From RGIG7179 sp051893555 (GTDB lineage: Bacteria; Bacillota; Clostridia; Peptostreptococcales; Anaerovoracaceae), in assembly GCA_051893555.1 (NCBI GenBank), contig JBJFHL010000091.1:1-64000 (forward strand): 64,000 bases of DNA. The letters are read 5' to 3'. Of this stretch, positions 15,113 to 23,372 are shown in pieces (positions within the stretch are counted from its first letter, which is position 1; every line of letters starts with the position of its first letter). The notes under the pieces are model-generated. The model was not told the DNA's origin, did not search any database, and was given only the letters and a program-made list of their open reading frames with translations. The translations under genes and the position numbers were made by a program.

Positions 15113-17491
15113 ATGTTTCTCATCGGCAACACGGACGAAGGCTTTTTGAACGCCATAGCCGGGGATACGCATCTTGCCGGATGCATTTCCGTCATACCGC
15201 TTCCAGCCGGGGATTTTATTCAGAATGGACTCCACCTCATAGGACTCTGTCCGCTTGAGGTTCTGGCGTTCCTTTCCAAAGCATTCGCACCAGATTTCCA
15301 TGATGCACACCCTTTCCCGGCGCATTGTGCCAGCCGCCGGAACGCTGCCAAACTCGCTACCGCCCAGGAAACTCCTGCGCTGATACAGATCCATCTTGTC
15401 CCAACCTTCCGGCAGAAGAGTGTCCAGGTAGTCCGCCACGATGCCCTCACGGTCATCGGATTCCATTGCATCCTGCTGGCGGGCATAGGCTTCTGCCGCC
15501 ACTGCGCCGGAAAGGAACAACTCCTCGCCCTGGCGATACCGCTCAATGGCTTCTGCCCAGATCTGGTCAATCTCGGTCATCTCCCAGGGATGATGTTTAC
15601 CCTTACCAGTCACATGAACAGGCCAGAAGCGGCGGTTGCCTGTGATATCACGAAGGAATCCACCCTCGGAGTTTGTGCTGCCGACAATGATGCAGGTGCG
15701 TGGATGGCTCTCCACAACGATGCCGTAGGACTGCCGGAACTTATCATCCGTCCGGGTGACAAAGGACTTCACAGTCTCCACATCCACTTTCTTGATGCCG
15801 GCCAGTTCTCCCAGTTCCAGAATCCAGTAGCCCTGCAGCTTCTCCGCAGCCGTCTTATCCTTCATATCCGAGATGGAGAGGCTGTCGGAGTACCACTGCC
15901 GCCCCAGCAGGGAGAAGAAGGTGGACTTGCCCACGCCCTGGGGGCCATTCAATACGAGGATGGAGTCAAACTTGATCCCAGGCTCATACACACGGGCGAC
16001 CGCAGCGGTGAGCGTCTTTCTGGTGACCGCTCGGACATACGGGGTATCATCCGCACCCAGGTAGTCGATGAGCAGTGTGTCCAGGCGCTCAGTGCCGTCC
16101 CACTGGAGGGTGGCGAAGTAGTCTTTGATGGGGTGGTACTGCCGCTCTGCCGACACCACCGCCAGCAGAGCATCCTTAAACTTGGTCGGAGACCAGATGC
16201 CGTAGACCCGCTCAAAATATAGCTTGGCATTTGCCACATCTGCGTCCGCCCAGCCCGGTTTCACCTGTGTCCAGGGCAGGTCGCCGATTACATCAATGCT
16301 GCTCTTGAACTCGTTGTACACGATGGGCTTGAGGTTTGGATCATGCCGGAGTATGGTGGCGATATTGTTCAGGGTGTCTTTGACATTGCCCTGCTTGTCC
16401 AGTTCCAGAAGCGTCTGCCAGTCCTCATCCGTGACCTCCTCATCGAACTCTGCTTGGGCCAGATGGACGCGCTCTTTGGCAAGCTGGATCTTGACCTTTT
16501 CATCCTGCACGGCAAATTCCTGCATTGCCTTAAAGGACGGCAGCTTTGCCGGGTCGGTATCTGGGTCAGACTTGGCGTCCAGAGAGCCAAACTTGTGGAT
16601 GCGAACCACATCAAAGGCATTCATCAGCCTGCCACAGGCGGGGTCCGTGGCATGATGGCTGTAGGCAAACTTGTCCTCGTAGAGAACAACGCCCGCCTGG
16701 GAGTCTGCCGGGATATAGTCGTAACGCCCCAGCATGGCGCTGTGTTTATACACATCGGGGAGAAATGTGTCGATGGCATCGGCCACTGAATAAGTACGGC
16801 AGAACGCACCCACCGTACCGGGCTTGGAAAGAGGGTCAGCCTGCTTCTTGATATCACGCTGGACAACGCTCTGCTGACGTTTGGAGACAGGCCACTCGGC
16901 GGTATTGTGCCAGTCGGTGTATCTGGAGAGAACTGTATCCGGGTCTAAGAGGTCTCCTTCCATCTCGTGAAACACGAACTCGCCATCGGCAGAGGTGCTG
17001 GGCCAGTACATGAGACGGCTTGGCTCATAGGTGGTATCATCGAAGAGTTCGATGCCGATATCCGCTGCAACCTTTCTGGCTACCGCGCAGTATTCGTCCG
17101 GCGTCACCTCACGGGACAGAGGGATGATCAGGCGGAGTCGAGGCTTCTCCGGCGTGTGTTTATGGGTGCTGTAGAAATAGCACTGGAAGGAGAAGAACAT
17201 CTCGATCTGGTCAATAATGTCCGGGGTTGCGTAGTCCATATCCAGCGACAGACCAGAACGGGTCAACACGCAGTCTTTCTTTCGGCGACCGCCTTTCAGA
17301 GTGCCGAGGACAAAACCGCCCACATCCTTGATGTCATCCTGTTTTGCCTTACTCAGCTTGCGGTACTGCTCCACAGTCTCGGCGGTACGCTTTGTCTGAG
17401 AAATGCGGTCACGGAATTCAGAGAGTTCCATCTCCACCGCATTCCATTTCTTGTCCATACGGGAATTTCCAATACTGAGTTTCAGCTTCAT
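15101..17491 (-). CDS. VapE-family primase-helicase
   Basis: 796 residues. The N-terminus (about 60-200) resembles a degenerate primase/polymerase fold: TRSGLSLDMDYATPDIIDQI, TYEPSRLMYWPSTS. The C-terminal helicase has VLNGPQGVGKSTFFSLLG (Walker A) near 525, WILELGELAGI (Walker B) near 565 and ...IIVGSTNSEGGFLRDITGNR with sensor and arginine-finger positions, typical of virulence-associated protein E. It is the replicative ATPase/primase of many Firmicute phages and islands. Start overlaps the stop of the 138-residue gene (ATGA). Confidence 0.92.
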   Translation of the reverse strand: MKLKLSIGNSRMDKKWNAVEMELSEFRDRISQTKRTAETVEQYRKLSKAKQDDIKDVGGFVLGTLKGGRRKKDCVLTRSGLSLDMDYATPDIIDQIEMFFSFQCYFYSTHKHTPEKPRLRLIIPLSREVTPDEYCAVARKVAADIGIELFDDTTYEPSRLMYWPSTSADGEFVFHEMEGDLLDPDTVLSRYTDWHNTAEWPVSKRQQSVVQRDIKKQADPLSKPGTVGAFCRTYSVADAIDTFLPDVYKHSAMLGRYDYIPADSQAGVVLYEDKFAYSHHATDPACGRLMNAFDVVRIHKFGSLDAKSDPDTDPAKLPSFKAMQEFAVQDEKVKIQLAKERVHLAQAEFDEEVTDEDWQTLLELDKQGNVKDTLNNIATILRHDPNLKPIVYNEFKSSIDVIGDLPWTQVKPGWADADVANAKLYFERVYGIWSPTKFKDALLAVVSAERQYHPIKDYFATLQWDGTERLDTLLIDYLGADDTPYVRAVTRKTLTAAVARVYEPGIKFDSILVLNGPQGVGKSTFFSLLGRQWYSDSLSISDMKDKTAAEKLQGYWILELGELAGIKKVDVETVKSFVTRTDDKFRQSYGIVVESHPRTCIIVGSTNSEGGFLRDITGNRRFWPVHVTGKGKHHPWEMTEIDQIWAEAIERYRQGEELFLSGAVAAEAYARQQDAMESDDREGIVADYLDTLLPEGWDKMDLYQRRSFLGGSEFGSVPAAGTMRRERVCIMEIWCECFGKERQNLKRTESYEVESILNKIPGWKRYDGNASGKMRIPGYGVQKAFVRVADEKHGNP

Positions 17492-17904
17492 TTTGATACC
17501 TCCAGTCGGCAGATCTGGCAGAGCAGTTCAATATTCCGCTTGGTGCGGTGCTTCTCATTTGCTGCGTTACGGGCGAGGGATGTGTATTTGCTGACATCCA
17601 TCCGCTTCTCGCTGTCCATTGCCAGCTTGCAATATGACTCTTCCTGGTTTCTGAGTTTCTGCTCCTTCTGGCGGAGAAACTCCAGCAGTCGATGCTTATC
17701 CTCGCTGGAGGAATACTGCGCCATCAAGCGGAACAGCTTTCTCGCCCTGTCCAGAGTTGCCGGGAAGAACTTGTCCATACGGATGTCCATGTGGCCTGTG
17801 GGGTACACGATATGGAGCGTTTTTTCCTCTTCCTCTAAATGGCGTACTGCGTAGTGCGCCGTAGGGTCTGGGTAGCCAGACCCGTTGTAATAACTGATTC
17901 CCAT
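17488..17904 (-). CDS. Hypothetical phage protein
   Basis: 138 residues from ATG 17904, with CTAAGGAGG upstream; the longer frame reaches into the polymerase gene. It is charged and mostly helical (RHLEEEEKTLHIVYPTGH; YSSSEDKHRLLEFLRQKEQK) with no catalytic motif seen. It lies between polymerase and VapE, overlapping VapE by four bases, and is probably a small replication accessory. Function unknown. Confidence 0.75.
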   Translation of the reverse strand: MGISYYNGSGYPDPTAHYAVRHLEEEEKTLHIVYPTGHMDIRMDKFFPATLDRARKLFRLMAQYSSSEDKHRLLEFLRQKEQKLRNQEESYCKLAMDSEKRMDVSKYTSLARNAANEKHRTKRNIELLCQICRLEVSK

Positions 17905-17917
17905 CCAATAAACCTCC

Positions 17918-19855
17918 TTAGTCCTTCTTGTAGAACGGGCATTCATATCCGTCCGCCCGGAGAGGGAGCCCAGCCGCCCAGTCTGGGGCCACCGCCATAA
18001 TCCGGCAGACTTCATCAACACTGGAAACACCGTCCGGCACTTCCAGAACAGCTTCATCGTGGATATGCATCACAATTTCATATCCAGCATCCCTAAGTCG
18101 GAGCATCGCCAGAGCCAGCAGATCCCTCGCCGTGGCCTGGACAATGTTTTCCACCAGTTTCGGGCCGTAGGTTTCGATGCGCATCCACTTCTTGCTTTCG
18201 CCCACGCCCTCATAGGAAAGGCTCTCTCTGCCGAAGCGGTTCTGGGTCATACGGGGCTTGATGTAGGAGAGGTTTCTGCCGGACGGTAGGGTCACGAACA
18301 AAATGCCGGAACGGTAAGTGAAGCAGAGGTTTTTATAGCTGATGCTGGTCCGCTCCTTTACCGCTTTCACCGCTGCAGCATCCACATCCCACCAGAACTT
18401 CGTAATATGCGGGTTGGAGGAACGCCACTGATTCACCAGCGGCTGGAGTTCTTCTTCCTCAAGCCCCATTTCCAGGGCACCCATCGAGGTCAATGCTCCA
18501 ACCGATCCGCCGTAGCCCAGAGCCAGTTCGGCGATCTTGCCTTTCTGTCTGAGGTGACCGTTCTCACCGTGCTTCACTACAGGAACGCCAAACATCTGCG
18601 ATGCCGATGCGCAGTAGATGTCGCCGCCCTCGGCAAAGGTATCCAGCCGCCACTGCTCCCCGGAGAACCAGGCAAGCACTCGGGCTTCGATGGCCGAGAA
18701 GTCCGCCACAATAAATCGGCAGCCCGGCTTTGGTATAAAGGCGGTACGGATGAGTCCGGACAGAACCCCGGGGGTGGAATCGTATAGCAAATCGATCAGG
18801 TCGAATTGCCGATCTTTTACCAGGTTGCGGGCAAGTTCCAAATCAGTAATGTGGTTCTGTGGGAGGTTTTGTACCTGCACCAGCCTGCCAGCCCAGCGCC
18901 CCGTTCTGTTCGCACCATAAAACTGGAGTAGCCCGTGGCATCTGCCGTCACTGCACACAGAACGCTCAATGGCCTCATACTTCTTAACAGAGGTCTTTGC
19001 CATGAGTAGGCGAAGCTGGAGGACTTCCAGCACTTCTCCCTCTGCATCGGAGATCATGGATTTGACAGCCTTCTTATCCAGACTTTCTACTTCCATACCG
19101 CGGTCGCTGAGCCACCCTTTGATTTGTGCCGGGGAATTGGGATTGTCCAGCCCGGTCAGTTCATAGGCCCTGGCGGTGACGGCTTCTTTGTACTGCGTAT
19201 CGCAGAGAATGGCGTTGGCTACCAGTTCCTGATCGACCAGAATGCCACGGTCATTGATTTCCTGATCCATCTGGTACAGACGCATCTCGCTTTCGGGAAT
19301 CGGGTAGTTCCGCAGCTTCTGGCGAATCTCACGCTCTGCATCCACGTCCCGGATACAGTAGGCTTTGAATCGTGCCCATTTCTCCGGTTCATCGGAAGGA
19401 AGGTTTCTGGTTCTGCCGCCATTGGCCTTGGTGGGCTTGCATGGCATGGAGAAGAACCGCACCAAATCTGTGCCTTCTTTCAGCTTTTTCCGTTTGATGT
19501 TCAGCACCTCGCCGACTCCGTCCAGGGAGAGGGGGAGAGCCAGTATGGCGGACTGAACCGCCGTACACTGCCAGGAAACCGGGGGTAACTTTTTCCCCAG
19601 ATACTTTGAGATACACGTGCGCTCAAAGGCTGCGTTAAAAGCGGTCTTTATCACAGCGGTATCCTCCAGCGCATCCAACACCCTCTGTGGGAGATGCTCC
19701 CCACAGGCAAGGTCGATAATTTCTGTTTCTTCCTCATCAAAGGCATAGGCGAACAGAAGAATTTCAAACTGTGGGCTGTCACAGTAGGCATAGACACCGC
19801 ACTTGGTCAGATCCACATCAGAGTAGGTTTCAATATCAATAGCCAAGAGGCTCAT
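17918..19855 (-). CDS. Phage DNA polymerase, family A with 3'-5' exonuclease
   Basis: 645 residues. The exonuclease begins at once: MSLLAIDIETYSDVDL (DxE at 6-8) and later YCIRDVDAE (Exo III). Polymerase motifs: FYGANRTGRWAGRLVQVQN, ADFSAIEARVLAWFSGE (motif A) near 400, KIAELALGYGGSVGAL (motif B) near 455 and MHIHDEAVLEVPD (motif C) near 600. There is no 5' nuclease domain, as usual in this phage group. It copies the element's DNA with VapE. GAAAGGAGTGAAG precedes the start. The 207 bases upstream hold a candidate structured RNA instead of a gene. Confidence 0.95.
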   Translation of the reverse strand: MSLLAIDIETYSDVDLTKCGVYAYCDSPQFEILLFAYAFDEEETEIIDLACGEHLPQRVLDALEDTAVIKTAFNAAFERTCISKYLGKKLPPVSWQCTAVQSAILALPLSLDGVGEVLNIKRKKLKEGTDLVRFFSMPCKPTKANGGRTRNLPSDEPEKWARFKAYCIRDVDAEREIRQKLRNYPIPESEMRLYQMDQEINDRGILVDQELVANAILCDTQYKEAVTARAYELTGLDNPNSPAQIKGWLSDRGMEVESLDKKAVKSMISDAEGEVLEVLQLRLLMAKTSVKKYEAIERSVCSDGRCHGLLQFYGANRTGRWAGRLVQVQNLPQNHITDLELARNLVKDRQFDLIDLLYDSTPGVLSGLIRTAFIPKPGCRFIVADFSAIEARVLAWFSGEQWRLDTFAEGGDIYCASASQMFGVPVVKHGENGHLRQKGKIAELALGYGGSVGALTSMGALEMGLEEEELQPLVNQWRSSNPHITKFWWDVDAAAVKAVKERTSISYKNLCFTYRSGILFVTLPSGRNLSYIKPRMTQNRFGRESLSYEGVGESKKWMRIETYGPKLVENIVQATARDLLALAMLRLRDAGYEIVMHIHDEAVLEVPDGVSSVDEVCRIMAVAPDWAAGLPLRADGYECPFYKKD

Positions 19856-19905
19856 ATCTTCACTCCTTTCACAAATTGGTGCTTTTCTTCATGACAGAAA
19901 AGCGA

Positions 19906-20028
19906 TATAATATGGGAAACAGGGGTCGGCAGGTTCATCGGACCCGGGAAATAAAGTTAAGTGAAGTCCTCTGCTTCCGGCTTACAGTGTTGCGCTGTAC
20001 ATAGCCGGACGAGCGGAGGCGTTTTTTA
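19906..20028 (+). ncRNA. Candidate structured small RNA
   Basis: The plus strand has TATAAT at 19911 region and then, within 110 bases, a GGGTC/GACCC stem near 19924-19946 and a long imperfect hairpin at 19968-20019. That hairpin pairs CCTC, GC, CCGGCT, TACAG with CTGTA, AGCCGG, GC, GAGG and is followed by CGTTTTTT. This looks like a promoter, a folded RNA and a terminator, opposite to all neighbouring genes. On the other strand it would be a leader of the polymerase gene. A structured motif named after DUF2800 is known near DUF2800/DUF2815 genes; whether this is that motif was not tested. Confidence 0.5.
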
Positions 20029-20032
20029 TGTA

Positions 20033-20056
20033 GGGAGAGCGGCGAACCGCCCTCCC
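20033..20056 (-). repeat. UUCG-loop hairpin after DUF2815 gene
   Basis: On the minus strand GGGAGGGCGG-TTCG-CCGCTCTCCC gives a 10-bp stem (one G-T pair) with a UUCG tetraloop, seven bases after the DUF2815 stop codon. It lacks a T tract and may protect the mRNA 3' end. Confidence 0.65.
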
Positions 20057-20062
20057 TTCGAC

Positions 20063-20599
20063 TTAGGACAAGAAGTCATCCTCATCCTCGGTCTGGAAAT
20101 CGTCAGCCGCAGAGGTGCGACCACCCAGGCTTTCACCGTCTCTCAGCTTCTGGATATTGCCCAGCCCAGCGGCGATGCCACGGTTACCATTGGAGTTATA
20201 GCCGTAGAAGGTCACGCTGATCTTGCCATAGCAGCCGGAGTACACTTCGCTCTGGTCGAGGATGGGCTGAACCTTCGCGTCCACAACCTGGGGAGCCTGA
20301 CGGCTGTTTGCGTTGAAGAAATAGCATCCGGCGTAGGCCTCGTCATCGGGACGGTCGATGTCTCCATCTCTCAGGGGAAGCTTCAGATTGGCAGGGATCT
20401 TACCGCCCCACTTGGAAATGGAGTCCTTCTTGGCCTGCTCGATAGCAGCCTTGATGGCATTGATGGTCTTGGTGTCCTTCTTATCAACGATGGCAGAGAC
20501 GCTGTATTTCGGGTCGCCCCCATTCACAGAGTCAGGTTCCCAGCAGTGCAGGTAAGAAAAACGGCAGGGTACGATAACTTTGGTCGTATTGGTATTCAT
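20063..20599 (-). CDS. DUF2815 family protein (probable ssDNA-binding)
   Basis: 178 residues: MNTNTTKVIVPCRFSYLHCW, later PLRDGDIDRPDDEAYAGCYF and VYSGCYGKISVTFYGYNSNG, with a very acidic C-terminus (QTEDEDDFLS). DUF2815 is a small OB-like domain found beside phage family A polymerases; an acidic tail like this is typical of ssDNA-binding proteins that recruit partners. Start is 3 bases after the DUF2800 stop, with GGAGGAATAATC overlapping it. Role as single-strand binding protein is inferred. Confidence 0.88.
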   Translation of the reverse strand: MNTNTTKVIVPCRFSYLHCWEPDSVNGGDPKYSVSAIVDKKDTKTINAIKAAIEQAKKDSISKWGGKIPANLKLPLRDGDIDRPDDEAYAGCYFFNANSRQAPQVVDAKVQPILDQSEVYSGCYGKISVTFYGYNSNGNRGIAAGLGNIQKLRDGESLGGRTSAADDFQTEDEDDFLS

Positions 20600-20601
20600 G
20601 A

Positions 20602-21729
20602 TTATTCCTCCTGAAAATCCGCCGCAGCGGTTGATGTGTTGATAGCTTCACGCTTGTCTGAGTCCGGCACGAGGGTGACTTTGCCCTGGGGCTTGTACAC
20701 CAGCTTGCCGAGGATGCGGGCAAATTCCTTCTTGCCCATCAGACGCTCCATTTCTGTCACGCCAATCAGTGATTTCTTGTAGATGTCTGTGTACCCGGCA
20801 GCTTGGGCGGTCTGGGCGACTTCTTCTTCACTGGAATACTTTCGGTTGCTTCTGCCTTCTACCAGCTTGTAGCCCTTCCACTGTTTTCCGTGGATGACGG
20901 CCTGATCCTGGGCAAACGCATAGACATCGGCTGCCCATTTGGAGAGTTCGTCCGACACCTTGAGAACCTCTGCAATCTCGTCATCCGAGAGCAGGGCGGG
21001 CTGACGGAACTCCATTTTTGCCAGACGAAGGAACTCCTCGGCTCTGGCGCGGCACTGGTTTCGGGCCTTGCAGAAACGGCACCAGCTGCCAGCCTGGAAC
21101 TCTCCAGCCCCGGCAAGTGCCATAGCGGAGCGGGGCTTCAGAACCTCCTCACCCCAGGTTTTGAGGGCTTCGGGGGTGATGTCCCAGGTGGAGAAATTGT
21201 TGATACGGGGCTGGAAAATGGTCAGCCGCACCTCTTCAATGTCGTAGAGCATTTCTACCATTTCCAGAACACCAAGACCGTAGGCCATGAGCTGCGGATT
21301 CTCCTCGGCGGATACTTCCACGCCTCTTCCCAGTTTCAGGTCAATTACGTGGGCCACTTTGTCCGTGACGATTACCATGTCCGCCGTACCAAAGCAGTCC
21401 GGGGAGTATTCGGAAATGTCCACCCGCTGCTCAACAGAGAACAGGGGCGACTTGCACTCACGCTTGGCATCCTCAATCTTCTCAATGACGAAAGCCACAT
21501 AATCTTCCACGGCTTCCATGAGGTCATCGGAGTAGTAGTCGGACACCGGGCGTTTGGTGCGCAGGTGCAGGTGCTTCTTGATCAGGTGTTCTGCAAGAGC
21601 GTGTCCGGCAGAACCCTCTGCGGCGTACTGACTCTCCTCATCCTGGAACTGCTCCCCCAGCACCAGAGAGGGTGGGCAGTTCAAAGTGCGGTACAAAGCC
21701 GAAGGAGAGTTCCTCGCGTGGGCCCCCAT
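20602..21729 (-). CDS. DUF2800 family protein (Cas4/RecB-like nuclease)
   Basis: 375 residues. N-terminal CPPSLVLGEQFQDEESQYAA then EGSAGHALAEHLI; core CFGTADMVIVTDKVAHVIDL KLGRG contains the D...(D)xK pattern of PD-(D/E)XK nucleases, and GSWCRFCKARNQCRAR supplies three cysteines that, with the N-terminal Cys, could hold an Fe-S cluster as in Cas4/AddB. Probably an exonuclease for phage recombination with DUF2815. ATG overlaps the stop of the preceding gene (TGATG). Confidence 0.88.
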   Translation of the reverse strand: MGAHARNSPSALYRTLNCPPSLVLGEQFQDEESQYAAEGSAGHALAEHLIKKHLHLRTKRPVSDYYSDDLMEAVEDYVAFVIEKIEDAKRECKSPLFSVEQRVDISEYSPDCFGTADMVIVTDKVAHVIDLKLGRGVEVSAEENPQLMAYGLGVLEMVEMLYDIEEVRLTIFQPRINNFSTWDITPEALKTWGEEVLKPRSAMALAGAGEFQAGSWCRFCKARNQCRARAEEFLRLAKMEFRQPALLSDDEIAEVLKVSDELSKWAADVYAFAQDQAVIHGKQWKGYKLVEGRSNRKYSSEEEVAQTAQAAGYTDIYKKSLIGVTEMERLMGKKEFARILGKLVYKPQGKVTLVPDSDKREAINTSTAAADFQEE

Positions 21730-22025
21730 CAGAGAGCCTCCGCATCAGCCAAGAGGGCTGGGTAGTCAGATTCCTTGACCCCAGACAGTTTGCCGGAATC
21801 ATACTTGAGGAGGAGTTCTTTCACTTCCTTGCGCTTGCCATCCTTTAACTTTTCGGCGAGGACAGCATAGACATCTTCCATGGTGACTTTTGGCGCTTCG
21901 TCAGGTGCTTCCGTCTCAGATGCCGGTTCGCTCTCTGCAGGAGCAGAGTTGGCATCAGCCAGGGCACGGTAACCAGCAGCCAGCTTTTCAAATCCATCTG
22001 CGATGGTCAAATAAACTTCATTCAT
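21729..22025 (-). CDS. Small hypothetical phage protein
   Basis: 98 residues from ATG 22025 (AAAGGATG upstream; the in-frame ATG at 22034 is too close to it). Helical N-terminus, an acidic low-complexity linker (PAESEPASETEAPDEAPK) and a C-terminal VTMEDVYAVLAEKLKDGKR segment. Proteins of this sort sit beside DUF2800 in related phages. Function unknown; possibly a partner of the nuclease. Confidence 0.7.
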   Translation of the reverse strand: MNEVYLTIADGFEKLAAGYRALADANSAPAESEPASETEAPDEAPKVTMEDVYAVLAEKLKDGKRKEVKELLLKYDSGKLSGVKESDYPALLADAEAL

Positions 22026-22040
22026 GTGCGTCATCCTTTC

Positions 22041-22436
22041 TTAGACAAACTTCAGACCACGGATCGCATTGCGGTAATCCTCACTCACACGGTCATCGAT
22101 CATCATGGTCGCGGGACTGATGCGGTTACCGTCATCGTCATACAGACGAACCGGGATGCCCAGTTCCTTTGCCTTTTCCAACTCAAAGGCCATACCGTTG
22201 CTGATGCGACCGCCGAAGATCCAGATTTCATCACAGACCTTCATCTGCTCCACCCCGAGGGTGATGCCCAGGATGCGCTGCTCGGGGTCGTTGTCGTTCA
22301 GAAACTGCGGAAACATCAGATGGGGAGCCAGCGGGCAGTAGCCGATGATGGCTGCCATTCGTGCGTGTTTCCGGGCTGCCTTGAGGTTTCTCTCCACATC
22401 GCCACGATACGGAGAACAGATAAATACTCGTTTCAT
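22041..22436 (-). CDS. DUF4406-like protein (nucleoside deoxyribosyltransferase fold)
   Basis: 131 residues (ATG 22436; an ATG at 22442 is also possible). KRVFICSPYRGDVERNLKAA, PLAPHLMFPQFLND and MKVCDEIWIFGGRISNGMAF follow the pattern of DUF4406 and related Rossmann-like nucleoside 2-deoxyribosyltransferase folds. May act on nucleotides or bind them; the catalytic glutamate cannot be assigned with confidence. Seven bases upstream of the start lies AAAGGTG. Confidence 0.75.
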   Translation of the reverse strand: MKRVFICSPYRGDVERNLKAARKHARMAAIIGYCPLAPHLMFPQFLNDNDPEQRILGITLGVEQMKVCDEIWIFGGRISNGMAFELEKAKELGIPVRLYDDDGNRISPATMMIDDRVSEDYRNAIRGLKFV

Positions 22437-22482
22437 AAACATTCACCTTTTCCTTTCTGTCATGCGGGGGTGTATCCCGTGG

Positions 22483-22818
22483 TTAGGCTCTTGGAGCCTT
22501 TGGTATTGCGAAAGCGTCAAGAATGCTTTGCATGACTTTCTGCTGTTCCGGCTGCAGTCCGTCCATCAGGCTGGTCAATAAAGCTTCCTGATCGGAGTGA
22601 AGGTATCGGCGCCCAACGTACCATCCGTCCATGACACGGACTCCGCCACCGCCGCCTTTTACCGTGTAGATTGGTGCGGAGCATCCGATGACTTCGAGGT
22701 CGCGCTTGATTGTGCTTCGACTGACTCCGAACTCTGCGGCTAAGTTGTCCACTGTGTCGCGCCGTCTGTCTGACAGCACTTCCAGGATTTCCTGGCGTCT
22801 TTCAAGTGCGCTCTGCAT
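22483..22818 (-). CDS. DeoR-like HTH regulator
   Basis: 111 residues from ATG 22818, preceded by AAGGGAGGTG. ERRQEILEVLSDRRRDTVDN then LAAEFGVSRSTIKRDLEVIG is a clear winged helix of the DeoR type; the rest (GGGGGVRVMDGWYVGRRYLH) has no effector domain. Probably controls genes of the replication block. It is the first gene downstream of the terminator at 22915. Confidence 0.8.
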   Translation of the reverse strand: MQSALERRQEILEVLSDRRRDTVDNLAAEFGVSRSTIKRDLEVIGCSAPIYTVKGGGGGVRVMDGWYVGRRYLHSDQEALLTSLMDGLQPEQQKVMQSILDAFAIPKAPRA

Positions 22819-22914
22819 CTGCTCCACACCTCCCTTCGCTTTCGATGACTTAATGGTAAAAAACGAATGGTTCACCTAATGAGCCATTCAAAAAACTTTT
22901 GCGAAAAAGTTCTG

Positions 22915-22968
22915 AAGAAAAAACAAGGCCGGAGTATAGCTGTACGAATACAGCCTTACTCCGGCCTT
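22915..22968 (-). terminator. Rho-independent terminator after zinc-ribbon gene
   Basis: AAGGCCGGAGTA (22925) pairs with TACTCCGGCCTT (22957), with an inner GCTGTA-CGAA-TACAGC stem. On the minus strand it is followed by GTTTTTT. Confidence 0.9.
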
Positions 22969-23005
22969 AGTGGTGGCTCTTGCCCCGGTGGTCAGTCAGT
23001 AATGC

Positions 23006-23194
23006 TCATGATGCCCGCCCGCTCCTACGCTGGGCATTGGCCTTCTCGGTTTTTAACGTGTCCAGGTCGCCCCAGAAGAAGCGTTTGCATTTCGGACACA
23101 TGACGGATACGGTGACCTTCGCCTTTCCATCGGCGAGGACTTCACCCTTTTTGCACCAAGGGCAAATAAGGTGTCTGTTGAAACTGTACGGCAT
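23006..23194 (-). CDS. Small zinc-ribbon protein
   Basis: 62 residues from ATG 23194, with AAAGGAGG upstream; the longer open frame to 23557 overlaps another gene. CPWCKKGEVLADGKAKVTVS then VMCPKCKRFFWGDL is a C-x2-C/C-x2-C zinc ribbon. The basic C-terminus (NAQRRSGRAS) could touch nucleic acid. The 178 bases upstream hold no gene. Function unknown. Confidence 0.75.
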   Translation of the reverse strand: MPYSFNRHLICPWCKKGEVLADGKAKVTVSVMCPKCKRFFWGDLDTLKTEKANAQRRSGRAS

Positions 23195-23372
23195 CTGAAC
23201 CGCCTCCTTTGCTGTTAATGTGTTAGCTAAACAGCTTACACTATGTTGATAAAAATATGCGGGCGCGTGGTGCAACCCGCATGGTTTCACTTTGGGATAT
23301 CCCGGTTGCCTTTCGCTGAGTATATAGTACCAGCGTTGTGCTGTTCTGTTTAAGAACGGAAATCGGGAAAAA

